A program made the position numbers and the translations under genes. A stretch of DNA of 37,042 nt from assembly GCA_009775265.1 (NCBI GenBank), contig VSPG01000020.1, positions 1-37,042 on the forward strand, in the 5' to 3' direction. Shown here in pieces: positions 7,837 through 15,230 of the stretch. The DNA is from Muribaculaceae bacterium. GTDB taxonomy: Bacteria; Bacteroidota; Bacteroidia; Bacteroidales; Muribaculaceae. Under the pieces are notes generated by a model that had not been told where the DNA came from, did no database searches, and saw nothing but the letters and a program-made list of their open reading frames with translations. How positions within the stretch are numbered: position 1 is the first letter of the stretch; every line of letters starts with the position of its first letter.

Positions 7837-7841
7837 TGAGT

Positions 7842-7907
7842 TCTCCAGCAGTCCCAAGGCTTCTCCAAGGTCTCTCTGGAGATTAAATCTCCGGAGAACC
7901 GAGGAGA
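7842..7907. repeat. TCTCC/GGAGA array upstream of the integrase promoter
   Basis: TCTCC begins at 7842, 7862 and 7888, with a TCTCT at 7873. GGAGA begins at 7878, 7893 and 7903. The palindrome GGAGATTAAATCTCC lies at 7878-7892. Steps of 10-11 bases and multiples recur. The array starts just behind the integrase -33 box and overlaps the last 25 bases of the upstream multi-HTH gene. It mirrors the array at 4839-4907. Confidence 0.75.
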
Positions 7908-8782
7908 GAATCAAGTTCAGAGCAGAGTATGAGAGTGTATTTTCCTTTCTTCACACGAGTGATGTTGTGGTATTTCAGATAGTGGTGGAGCTGGTCACGG
8001 GTCAGTCCATACTTCTCCATCGCCTCGGGATAGGTGTAATATTCGGGGCCCTTTGGCGCGGCTATACCCTTTGCCAGATCGAAATGATACTTGGAATACA
8101 TCACATAGTTGCCCTGCTTTTTCTTAGGAATACCCTCCTTTGACACGAGAGTATAGATTGCTGATAAGGTCATGCCATAGGCGGCTTGAATATCAGCCAC
8201 GGTATACCACTCGTTGATTTTCTCTTTCGGTTGCTGATTTGCAAAGTAGCGGTCAACATGGCTGCGGCTCCAAAGCGTCTTTCCTCGGCTCTGAGTCTTA
8301 GGCCAACCCTCACGCTCAGCAATCTTATACATCCCGGAGTTTGACACCCCGAATTTTTCCTGCACCTCCTTCGATGTGTAGAACTCTGTAATTGGAGCTG
8401 ATGGATTTTTTATTTGTGTACTTTGAATGTCAAGGACAGAGAACAGCTCATCAACATCGGCTCGACGGATGAGCGTTTTGCGTTTCAGCTTCCAAACCTT
8501 AATCACACCACGGTTAATATAGTTGTAGATAGTGACATGGCATACGCCTAATAAGGTCGCTGCTTGTGTCGGTGTCAGGAATTCCTGTTTGGCAACCTCT
8601 TTCTGTCCTGATTGCTGGTATTCATATTCTCGTTGGTATGAATCCAGTTTCTCCTGACGCTTCCGTTCCTTGTATGCGAGTCCCGAGCATCGGTGGCTGC
8701 AATACTCCGTTGTTGTCTTACGAGCGATGAACTCAGCTCCACACCAATGGCATTTCTTTTTGATTTCAATGTTGCTACTCAT
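7883..8782 (-). CDS. Zinc-finger protein with four winged-helix DNA-binding repeats
   Basis: 299 residues. The N-terminus has a zinc ribbon (Cys11, Cys14, Cys28, Cys32; CHWCGAEF and YCSHRC). Four excisionase/MerR-type HTH units follow at about residues 68-115 (LTPTQAATLLGVCHVTIYNY), 134-180 (YTSKEVQEKFGVSNSGMYKI), 193-235 (YTVADIQAAYGMTLSAIYTL) and 248-292 (YTYPEAMEKYGLTRDQLHHY). Single HTH_17 proteins are common next to integrases in these elements; four in tandem suggest reading of an extended repeated site. It lies upstream of the integrase on the same strand, and the two frames overlap only through the spurious integrase extension. It is a candidate binder of the arrays at 4839-4907 and 7842-7907 or of the 10-bp repeats at 8838-8865. 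Confidence 0.85.
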   Translation of the reverse strand: MSSNIEIKKKCHWCGAEFIARKTTTEYCSHRCSGLAYKERKRQEKLDSYQREYEYQQSGQKEVAKQEFLTPTQAATLLGVCHVTIYNYINRGVIKVWKLKRKTLIRRADVDELFSVLDIQSTQIKNPSAPITEFYTSKEVQEKFGVSNSGMYKIAEREGWPKTQSRGKTLWSRSHVDRYFANQQPKEKINEWYTVADIQAAYGMTLSAIYTLVSKEGIPKKKQGNYVMYSKYHFDLAKGIAAPKGPEYYTYPEAMEKYGLTRDQLHHYLKYHNITRVKKGKYTLILCSELDSLLGSPEI

Positions 8783-8837
8783 TTTTATTCTGTGTTAGTG
8801 TTTATTTCTCCTTTTATTTCGCCAAAAGTGTTCATGG

Positions 8838-8865
8838 GCGTAAACTGACGTAAACCTACGTAAAC
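8838..8865. repeat. Three 10-bp direct repeats (CGTAAAC units), candidate arm sites
   Basis: GCGTAAAC (8838-8845), ACGTAAAC (8848-8855) and ACGTAAAC (8858-8865) are repeated with a period of exactly 10 bases, one DNA turn. They lie between the multi-HTH gene and mnmE, close to the element's end. The pattern fits binding sites for the N-terminal domain of a tyrosine recombinase or for an excisionase. A perfect 8-bp hairpin (CCGATTTG/CAAATCGG, 8904-8922) lies 38 bases further on. Confidence 0.7.
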
Positions 8866-8978
8866 ATCATCCACGACCTTGCGGCACGCATTGACGGGAT
8901 TGACCGATTTGCTACAAATCGGGTACAAAAACACAGGTAAAAAGGGGTGAAAAGCGGTTATATTGCAGTATTGGTACG

Positions 8979-9004
8979 AAAAAAGCCGCCCGATAACGAG
9001 CGAC
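8979..9004 (-). terminator. Intrinsic terminator of mnmE
   Basis: On the minus strand GTCGCTCG, loop TTAT, CGGGCGGC (9004-8985) form an 8-bp stem with two G-T pairs. Six T residues follow (8984-8979). It begins 45 bases past the mnmE stop codon and fits termination of the mnmE transcript. Confidence 0.75.
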
Positions 9005-9048
9005 TTTTCAATATTTTACACCAAATGGCACCAGTTATCACCAATAGG

Positions 9049-10449
9049 CTACTTGCCGATGCAAAATCGTGAGAATATGGTTTGAAGTATGTCGGGGGTG
9101 GAGATGGCGCCCGTGATGGTGCCGAGATGAGAGATGCATTCGCGGAGGTCTTGGGCCACGAGGTCGCCGGGTAGGTTGAGTTCGAGGGCGTCGATTGTTC
9201 TTCCGGCGGCTTCGGAGGCATCTTTCAGGGCTTTGTAGTGGCGTGCGTTAGTTACAAGCGTGTCGCCGCATGCGCCGTTGGCGAATAGCCGTGCGGCGGC
9301 GTCGCAGATGGCATTGCGCAGTTCGTCGATGCCTTCGCCGGTGCGGGCGCTGGTGGCTATCACGGCCGATGCCAGTGTGTCACCAAAGGCCGGAACTGTG
9401 GCAATGTCGCATTTGTTGGCTGCTATTATAAGGGTCGCCTCCGGGTTTTCTTCCATGGCGCGTTTTACGTCGTCCCATGGTGTGCGCTCCATGTCTGCCG
9501 AATCGGTTACGAGCAGTACGATGGCTGCTTCGCGCAGTTCGCGTAGCGAACGTTCGATGCCGAGTGATTCCACCACGTCGGAGGTGTGGCGGAATCCAGC
9601 CGTGTCTTTTAGCCTGAAAGTGTAGTCGCCTATAGATATGACATCTTCCACCACATCCCTTGTTGTGCCGTGCACGTCACTCACAATTGCCCTGTCGTCG
9701 TGGCTGAGGGCGTTGAGCAGGGATGATTTGCCTGCGTTTGTGGCGCCGACTATGGCTACGGGCACCCCATCCCTTATGGCTGTTCCGGCGGAGAATCCTG
9801 CGGCAAGGCGTGCCGTGGCTGTGCGCACGGCCACGGCGAGTTCAATCAGCTTCTTGCGGGAGGCGAATTCCACGTCTTCCTCGCTGAAATCGAGTTCGAG
9901 TTCGAGCAGCGCCGCGAGTTCGAGCAGTTGGCCACGCATGTCCTCGATGCGTTTCGAGAAGTCGCCACGCATCTGGCGGAGCGCTACCCGCTGGGCGGCG
10001 CGTGAGCCTGACGCTATTATGTCGGCCACGGCTTCGGTCTGTGCCAGGTCCATGCGCCCTGAGGCGAATGCCCGCCGCGAGAATTCGCCCGGTTCCGCTA
10101 TCCTTGCTCCTGCACCTATGAGTGCCATTATTAGTTCTTGCTGCACCCATTTTGAGCCATGCACGCTCAGTTCCACCACATCCTCTCCCGTGAATGAGCG
10201 CGGCGCGCGGAACACCGTGGCCACGGCCTGGTCGAGTTCCTCGCCGCAGGTGTCGGTCACGCTTCCTACGAGGCATGTGTTTGCGGCGGCTTCGGTGATG
10301 GGGCGTTTGCCCTTCCATATCCGTTGTGCCGTTTCAAGGGCCTTGGAGCCGCTTATGCGCGCCACGGCTATGCCGCCTGTGCCCGGCGGCGTGGATATGG
10401 CGCATATGGTGTCGTCCGGCATCGGCATTGTCATTTCAGTGTTTGCCAT
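9049..10449 (-). CDS. mnmE: tRNA uridine-5-carboxymethylaminomethyl modification GTPase MnmE (TrmE/ThdF)
   Basis: Up to 466 residues. The N-terminal tetrahydrofolate-binding domain starts at DTICAISTPPG. The central GTPase domain has G1 GATNAGKSS, G3 DTAG and G4 NKCD. The C-terminus ends FCIGK with the catalytic Cys used in wobble-uridine modification with MnmG. Start choice is open: ATG 10449 is the longest, ATG 10434 overlaps the nuclease stop as ATGA, and the ATG just before DDTIC matches the usual family N-terminus best. The gene's 3' end is a known attachment site for some integrative elements in other phyla (for example SGI1), and a mobile element lies directly downstream here. Confidence 0.95.
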   Translation of the reverse strand: MANTEMTMPMPDDTICAISTPPGTGGIAVARISGSKALETAQRIWKGKRPITEAAANTCLVGSVTDTCGEELDQAVATVFRAPRSFTGEDVVELSVHGSKWVQQELIMALIGAGARIAEPGEFSRRAFASGRMDLAQTEAVADIIASGSRAAQRVALRQMRGDFSKRIEDMRGQLLELAALLELELDFSEEDVEFASRKKLIELAVAVRTATARLAAGFSAGTAIRDGVPVAIVGATNAGKSSLLNALSHDDRAIVSDVHGTTRDVVEDVISIGDYTFRLKDTAGFRHTSDVVESLGIERSLRELREAAIVLLVTDSADMERTPWDDVKRAMEENPEATLIIAANKCDIATVPAFGDTLASAVIATSARTGEGIDELRNAICDAAARLFANGACGDTLVTNARHYKALKDASEAAGRTIDALELNLPGDLVAQDLRECISHLGTITGAISTPDILQTIFSRFCIGK

Positions 10450-11321
10450 TTTGGGTAGGAGTTTTCTTTTTCAACTGCTGTTTCTATGTCGTCGGGCAAT
10501 GCCGAGAAGAAGTCCATGCCTGTTATTTCTTCCACTTCGTCTATGCTCATGGCGTGTGTGTGCACGCCGCCTCGCACTTTGCTGTTGGGCATTACGAATC
10601 CGATGCCTCTCGGCGGGTTGACATACGGAGCAAGCACCACCTTGAAGAACCTTTCCGGCACGGCCACGCGGTTTTTCCCTATATGCAGCGGCATGCGGTC
10701 GGTGAGCACCGGTCCGGCTATTATCACTATGGCGCTGTCGCGCATGGCCCATGCGCGGCAGTTTTCTTCCAGAGTGCTCCATGCCCCGCTGTTCATGCTT
10801 GCTGCCTGCGGGCATATGTTTGTGAGATAGTTGGACGCACGCATGGCTTCCGCGCTCCATTTCATGTCGGCTGCAGGAGCCATGTGGCCGCGAGTGTAGC
10901 CCGACTTCCTGTAGTCGTAGAGGGTGGGGCAGCCTTCGACATTCTTGTCCTCGAAGAAATTTTTCAGACGCGGTTCGCTGCCCTTGCATTCGTCGGCGGT
11001 CAGCTCCCACACCACATAGTTGGGCACATGGTGCTCGGCATTGAAATTCACGGTGAATCCCGGATAGGCCACTATCTGCTGTGGCACTCCCTCGGGCATT
11101 TTCACTTCCTCCAGCGAACCCGACAGTTTCAAACCACCAGGAGCCGACAACTCGACTTCGTGTGAGTCCCCTTTCCAATGGTTCAGCCAGTAGTACATCC
11201 CCCAGCACGCCACGGCGGCGAAAAGTAGCCCGAGGATGTCTCGTGCCAGTGCGCGCCGCTGCCTCCGGCGTCTGCGCCTGGCGCTGCGCAGCAGGTATGT
11301 GTTGTTGCGTTTCGTTGCCAT
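10431..11321 (-). CDS. Membrane-anchored DNA/RNA non-specific endonuclease
   Basis: 296 residues from ATG 11321 (MATKRNNTYL). An in-frame ATG at 11417 is excluded because it lies upstream of the promoter. After an extremely basic stretch (RRRRRRQRR, about 15-23), one membrane helix spans about 29-47, so the enzyme is probably tethered outside the inner membrane. The nuclease domain follows; the motif YTRGHMAPAADM holds the catalytic His146, and NICPQAASMNSGAWSTLE supplies the metal-binding Asn. Family: NUC1/Endonuclease_NS (PF01223). Most members have DRGH; Thr replaces the Asp here. The stop codon overlaps the mnmE start region, so the two are co-transcribed. Confidence 0.88.
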   Translation of the reverse strand: MATKRNNTYLLRSARRRRRRQRRALARDILGLLFAAVACWGMYYWLNHWKGDSHEVELSAPGGLKLSGSLEEVKMPEGVPQQIVAYPGFTVNFNAEHHVPNYVVWELTADECKGSEPRLKNFFEDKNVEGCPTLYDYRKSGYTRGHMAPAADMKWSAEAMRASNYLTNICPQAASMNSGAWSTLEENCRAWAMRDSAIVIIAGPVLTDRMPLHIGKNRVAVPERFFKVVLAPYVNPPRGIGFVMPNSKVRGGVHTHAMSIDEVEEITGMDFFSALPDDIETAVEKENSYPKWQTLK

Positions 11322-11353
11322 TTCAGCAAATTCCCGTATCCAATTTATTTCTG

Positions 11354-11392
11354 CAAATTTAGACAAATTCTCGCGGATTTTGCCTAAATTTG
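11354..11392. promoter_or_regulatory. Divergent promoter region between nuclease-mnmE and polyprenyl synthetase-tatD
   Basis: Two -7 boxes TAAATTTG face outwards: minus strand at 11361-11354, 33 bases before the nuclease ATG at 11321, and plus strand at 11385-11392, about 41 bases before the ATG at 11433. No clear -33 box is seen for either. The boxes fix the start codons of both flanking genes. Confidence 0.55.
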
Positions 11393-11432
11393 TGCCGAAA
11401 GCGGCCTCGTGCCGCACAAATTACCTCTTACT

Positions 11433-12395
11433 ATGTCTGGTTCCAAGGAAATTTCCGAAATGATAGAACGGCGCATCGCGTCGATTGATTTGCCGTCGAG
11501 GCCGGCCGGCCTTTACGAGCCCGTGCGGTATGCTCTTGAAGGAGGCGGCAAGCGTCTGCGTCCTTTGCTGGCGGTGCAGGCCTGCCTTGCGTGCGGAGGC
11601 ACTGCCGACGAAGCCATGCCTGCCGCGCTTGCCCTTGAAATGTTCCATAACTTCACGCTTGTGCACGATGATATAATGGATCGTTCCGACGTGCGCCGCG
11701 GGCGTCCGAGCGCCGCAGCCCGCTTCGGAAGCAACCAGGCCATACTCAGCGGCGACGCCATGCTTACGTTTGCATCCTGCCTCGTGTCGCAAGTGCCTGC
11801 GCGGGCGGTCGCTGAAGTGACGGCGGTTTTCAACGACATGGCTCTCCGTGTTTATGAGGGACAGCAGCTCGACACCGAATTCGAGACACGTAAAAACGTC
11901 ACTATCGACGAATATTTTGAAATGATAGGTCTCAAGACCGGAGCGCTGCTTTCCGCTGCATGCCGCATCGGGGCCATAATCGGCGACGCCGACCCCGCCA
12001 CGGCCGATGCGCTTGCCGAATACGGAATGGAACTCGGTCTGGCGTTCCAGCTGCGCGACGACTGGCTTGATACGTTCGGCGACCACGCCACATTCGGAAA
12101 ACCCATCGGCGGCGACATTGTCAACGAAAAAGAGACATGGATGCTCATCACTGCCCGGCGCGAGAGCCACGGCGAACTTGACTCCATTCTTGCCGAAGAT
12201 CTCGAGCCGCAGGAGAAAATACGTCAGGTGACGCGGCTTTACGAGCGTTTGCGCGTCGGCGAGCGTTGCGATGCTGCGGCTGCCGAGCACCATGCTCTTG
12301 CGATTGCGGCTCTTGACCACGCGAAATTCTCAGATGAGTCCCTGAAGCAGTTCTTTGTCGATGTGGTAGACCGCATGGCCTCACGCAACATATGA
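11433..12395 (+). CDS. Trans-type polyprenyl diphosphate synthase
   Basis: 320 residues from ATG 11433 (MSGSKEISEM). It has GGGKRLRP at about 37-44, the first Asp-rich motif DDIMD at 79-83 with VRRGRP after it, and the second motif DDWLD at 209-213 followed by FGKPIGGD. It condenses isopentenyl diphosphate onto allylic diphosphates in the cytoplasm. The residue five before the first Asp motif is Phe; in archaeal-type enzymes an aromatic residue there limits the product to short chains (C15-C20). Product length is therefore inferred, not certain. The stop codon overlaps the tatD start (ATGA, 12392-12395). Confidence 0.9.
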   Translation: MSGSKEISEMIERRIASIDLPSRPAGLYEPVRYALEGGGKRLRPLLAVQACLACGGTADEAMPAALALEMFHNFTLVHDDIMDRSDVRRGRPSAAARFGSNQAILSGDAMLTFASCLVSQVPARAVAEVTAVFNDMALRVYEGQQLDTEFETRKNVTIDEYFEMIGLKTGALLSAACRIGAIIGDADPATADALAEYGMELGLAFQLRDDWLDTFGDHATFGKPIGGDIVNEKETWMLITARRESHGELDSILAEDLEPQEKIRQVTRLYERLRVGERCDAAAAEHHALAIAALDHAKFSDESLKQFFVDVVDRMASRNI

Positions 12396-13183
12396 TTATG
12401 AGGCTTTTCGACACGCACACACATCTTTATCTGCCTGATTTCGACGGCGATGGCGGAGGCCGCCCAGCCGTGCGCCGTGCGCTTGACGCAGGGGTGGAGG
12501 CTATGCTGATGCCCAATGTCGATTGCACCACTGTTGCTCCGTTGCGCGAGCTGTGCTCGGCGTTTCCCGGGCGTGTTTTTTCAGCGATGGGCCTGCATCC
12601 TACCGAAATCGGCTCTGCGTGGCGCGACGATTTGTCCCGTATCATCGGCTGTTTCCGTCCCGAAGACGTCGCCGTCGGCGAGGTAGGGATGGACTTGTAT
12701 TGGGACAAGACCTTCCGCGACGAGCAGATGCGGGCGCTTGAAGTGCAGGCCCAATATGCAGTGGCGCATGACCTGCCGCTTGTCATCCATTGCCGCGAAG
12801 CGCTTCCAGAGACGTTGGAAGTGCTGTCGGGAATCGACGGCGTGCGCGGGGTAATGCACAGTTTCGGCGGCACTCCGGCCGATGTCGATGCCGTACGCCG
12901 TGTCCTCGGCGACGATTGGTATTTCGGGATAAACGGCATTGTCACATTCAAAAATTGCCGTGTGCATGAATCGCTCGAAGCGATTACGCTCTCGCGTCTG
13001 CTGCTTGAGACCGACTCGCCTTATCTTGCTCCCGTTCCGCATCGAGGCAAGCGTAATGAAAGCGCTTATATCGGAGCCGTAAGCGGGTGTGTTGCGTCCG
13101 TGTTGGGCTTGGAATCTTCCGAAGTTGCCGAAAAGACGTTTCGGAATGCATCTGATTTTTTGAGAATTAAGCTTGATTTTTAA
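12392..13183 (+). CDS. TatD family metal-dependent deoxyribonuclease
   Basis: About 263 residues. Metal-binding motifs of the TatD/amidohydrolase fold are all present: DTHTHLY at the N-terminus, GEVGMDLYW (Glu ligand), VIHCREA (His ligand), MHSFGG (His ligand), and ETDSPYLAP (Asp ligand). Family members are 3'-5' exonucleases acting in DNA repair and RNA quality control. Start: ATG 12392 gives a four-base overlap with the upstream stop; ATG 12398, two codons in, matches the usual family start MRLFDTHTH. It is the second gene of a two-gene unit with the polyprenyl synthase. Confidence 0.93.
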   Translation: MIMRLFDTHTHLYLPDFDGDGGGRPAVRRALDAGVEAMLMPNVDCTTVAPLRELCSAFPGRVFSAMGLHPTEIGSAWRDDLSRIIGCFRPEDVAVGEVGMDLYWDKTFRDEQMRALEVQAQYAVAHDLPLVIHCREALPETLEVLSGIDGVRGVMHSFGGTPADVDAVRRVLGDDWYFGINGIVTFKNCRVHESLEAITLSRLLLETDSPYLAPVPHRGKRNESAYIGAVSGCVASVLGLESSEVAEKTFRNASDFLRIKLDF

Positions 13184-13296
13184 CAATTTTTAACGGGGGG
13201 GGTAGAATATCCATCTTTAAACATTAATTTTGCATTGTCAAATGAGAATGCTATAAAAACACGTACGCAACACTCTTCCCGGATTTTTATTTGACA

Positions 13297-13330
13297 AATC
13301 CCGCCCGGCAACTTTCTGCATGGCGGGATT
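13297..13330. other. Hairpin in the tatD-porin intergenic region
   Basis: AATCCCGCC (13297-13305) pairs perfectly with GGCGGGATT (13322-13330) across a 16-base loop, followed by GACGTTTTTA. It lies in the 233-base gap that also holds a run of eight G (13195-13202) right after the tatD stop and a possible -7 box TAATTTTG around 13225. It could be a terminator for tatD or a leader structure of the porin mRNA. Confidence 0.5.
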
Positions 13331-13416
13331 GACGTTTTTAGGCGATAAATGATTGGGCTGTCTCGAAAACCTTGGCAGGGGCATCCGTGTTATATATGTG
13401 CATACGTCATCACATT

Positions 13417-14721
13417 ATGAAACGGAGTTTTTTAATCATTCTGGCCGCACTCTGCGGCGTACTTGCGTCGTCGGCAAAAAGCAAAGTCGACGAGATGCGC
13501 GATTCTGTTGCGGCCAGCACAATGGTTTATGAAATCGGGCATGGCCGATACACACGTCAGCAGGTCGACAGCATCAACCGCATAATCACCGCATACTATT
13601 ACGACCAATTCCGCAGTTTTCAGGATCCGGAAGCCCCTTACTTTCTGTTTATGAGCAAAGATTCGCAGCTTGCCATGGGCATTGGTGGGGTGGTGAGAAT
13701 GAGGGGATGGTACGATATGGGAAACGTCATACCGGCCAACGGTTTTGCCCCGTATCTCATACCAATGTCGGCAGAACGTGTCGACAGCCGGCGTCTCGGC
13801 ACCACTCCGGCGGGAACAGCCATCTTCTTCCGTGTGCTCGGGCGCAATAAGGTGCTTGGCCACTATCAGTTGTATATCGAAGGAAACTTCAACGGCTATG
13901 AGAATGTGGGTTTCCGTCTGAAAAAAGCTTATGCCGTAGTGCATGACTTCACCATCGGATATGCCGCCTCCACCTTCGGCGACCCTGCGGCGCAGACTCC
14001 AGTGATTGATGCGCAGGGAGCCAACAATAAAATATCCAACACGTCGGTATTGCTCCGCTATATGCGCAGTTTCAAATCCGGCTTCACCGTGGCCGCGTCC
14101 GTAGAGACCCCGTCGCCTAAAATAGGAGCCGACGGCACGAATACATCATCTATTGCAAATGCATGCCCCGAAGGCGCCGCGTTCATGCAATATGCATGGG
14201 GGCCCACGTCGCACGTGCGTCTCAGCGGCGTGGTGCGTTCTCTCGGCTACCGCGACATGCTTGCCGGGCGCAACCATCACACAGCAGGGTGGGGAGTGCT
14301 GCTCAGTGCCGTCGGGCATCCGGCCGATTTTTTGACGCTCTATGCCACGCTGAATTACGGACGGGGTACAGCCAGTCTCGGAGGCGATCTGCTTTGCGGC
14401 AATTATGATTTGATAGACAACACCGACGAGCCGGGCGCCATGTACGCTCCTGCATCGATGGGCTATCAGCTGGGACTACAGTACAACTTCCGCCACAACC
14501 TTTTCACGAGCGTATCATTCAGCCAGTCCCGTCTGTATGCCGATCACCCTGTCGGGGGCAGCGAATACAAGTACGGCCTGTGGGCGGCCATGAACGTGTT
14601 TTGGAATCTCACTCCGCGCATACAGACAGGCGTCGAGTTCGACTGGGGGCTGCGTTGCAACTTCGACGGCCATGCGCGCTCGTCGCGACGGATAGGCGCC
14701 ATGTGCCAGTTCGCTTTTTGA
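13417..14721 (+). CDS. DcaP-like outer membrane porin
   Basis: 434 residues from ATG 13417 (MKRSFLIILA), chosen because a clean signal peptide follows (cleavage near residue 20). After a short helical N-terminus (about 30-65, VDSINRIITAYYYDQF), the rest alternates aromatic and polar residues as a beta-barrel, with GIGGVVRMRGWYDMGN near the barrel start and a terminal Phe typical of outer membrane proteins (RIGAMCQFAF). It resembles the DcaP family of trimeric porins (PF19577), which carry small organic acids. The substrate cannot be told from sequence. It appears monocistronic. Confidence 0.78.
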   Translation: MKRSFLIILAALCGVLASSAKSKVDEMRDSVAASTMVYEIGHGRYTRQQVDSINRIITAYYYDQFRSFQDPEAPYFLFMSKDSQLAMGIGGVVRMRGWYDMGNVIPANGFAPYLIPMSAERVDSRRLGTTPAGTAIFFRVLGRNKVLGHYQLYIEGNFNGYENVGFRLKKAYAVVHDFTIGYAASTFGDPAAQTPVIDAQGANNKISNTSVLLRYMRSFKSGFTVAASVETPSPKIGADGTNTSSIANACPEGAAFMQYAWGPTSHVRLSGVVRSLGYRDMLAGRNHHTAGWGVLLSAVGHPADFLTLYATLNYGRGTASLGGDLLCGNYDLIDNTDEPGAMYAPASMGYQLGLQYNFRHNLFTSVSFSQSRLYADHPVGGSEYKYGLWAAMNVFWNLTPRIQTGVEFDWGLRCNFDGHARSSRRIGAMCQFAF

Positions 14722-14745
14722 CCGCCTTCACACTCTGAGACAAAA

Positions 14746-14773
14746 CAAGGGGAATCCTCCCGGATTCCCCTTG
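14746..14773. terminator. Hairpin downstream of the porin gene
   Basis: CAAGGGGAATCC (14746-14757) and GGATTCCCCTTG (14762-14773) form a perfect 12-bp stem with a TCCC loop, 24 bases after the porin stop. There is no T-run on the plus side. It is probably the end of the porin transcript. Confidence 0.65.
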
Positions 14774-15230
14774 CCTCGTACACATAGTGTTGATATTAAT
14801 TAAGTGTCTATTCCATATTACTCATGAAAAGAAAGCAATCTCTTGCTGTGTTTTTTATTTCCCGACACAAAATTAATTAAAAATCCAATTACTCGCAAAC
14901 GCTGATGCCACGGCGGTTTGAACCTTCCATCGTGCCATTTTCAATGTATTCCGCTTACAAATTACAAGTTGCTATTCCTATCCCCGCTAAAGAGAAAAAA
15001 CAGCATGAAAAGCCGACATTATGTTTCGATTTGAAAAAGTTAAAAACGCTATTAATTTATGTATTTTTTAGAATTATGTTATTAAACATAGCATATTCTT
15101 GCTGTTTTAGGTTTTGTTAACTTTGTCGGAGGGCTGAAAAGTACCCTGTCTGTGTCGGCTTTGCAAACGGGTTGCATGTCATAATCATTAACTTTGCGAA
15201 AATTACGAATCAAAAACCATATATAATATA
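14774..15230. other. AT-rich intergenic region without a convincing gene
   Basis: About 457 bases that are markedly more AT-rich than the surroundings, with TTAATTAA-type repeats near 14797 and 14872. A 71-codon frame (14905-15120) is present, but its composition is unlike the neighbouring genes and it has no recognisable domain, so I do not call it. A -7-like box TAACTTTG occurs at 15118-15125 and again at 15189-15196. The second is well placed for the efflux operon. Confidence 0.5.
15189..15196 (+). promoter_or_regulatory. -7 box of the metal efflux operon
   Basis: TAACTTTG matches the Bacteroidota -7 consensus and lies 35 bases before the adaptor's ATG. A TTTG at 15160-15163 is 25 bases upstream of it, longer than the usual 19, so the -33 element is uncertain. 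Confidence 0.5.

Larger units (their letters stand above)
1..8978. mobile_element. Right part of an integrative mobilizable element next to mnmE
   Basis: The segment carries, almost all on the minus strand, a MOBP relaxase, MobC, DUF3408, DUF6371 primase-like, DUF3987 helicase-like, an excisionase-like HTH, a tyrosine integrase and a multi-HTH protein. This gene set is characteristic of NBU/Tn4555-like mobilizable elements of Bacteroidales. No conjugation (tra) genes are visible, so it probably depends on a co-resident conjugative element, although genes to the left are outside the window. Base composition is visibly more AT-rich than the chromosome to the right, especially from 4.8 to 6.7 kb. 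The right boundary is not exact. It lies between the last element gene (8782) and the probable mnmE terminator (8979-9004), or at the mnmE 3' end itself. The left end is not in the window. Confidence 0.85.

Noticed and set aside
8963..8983. GCAGTATTGGTACG, resembling the SGI1 attachment core at the mnmE end
   Set aside because: It is in the opposite orientation to mnmE, so it cannot be the direct repeat expected from integration at the mnmE 3' end; the likeness is weak.
9638..10621. Long plus-strand frame of 327 codons, Ser/Ala-rich
   Set aside because: It lies antisense to mnmE, whose motifs are complete; GC-rich coding DNA often leaves open frames on the other strand.
13195..13202. Run of eight G after tatD
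   Set aside because: It may be a phase-variable tract, but it lies outside any gene and away from a recognisable promoter spacer, so I have no support for a role.
14905..15120. 71-codon frame in the AT-rich gap before the efflux operon
   Set aside because: No domain, no promoter clearly placed for it, and composition unlike neighbouring genes.
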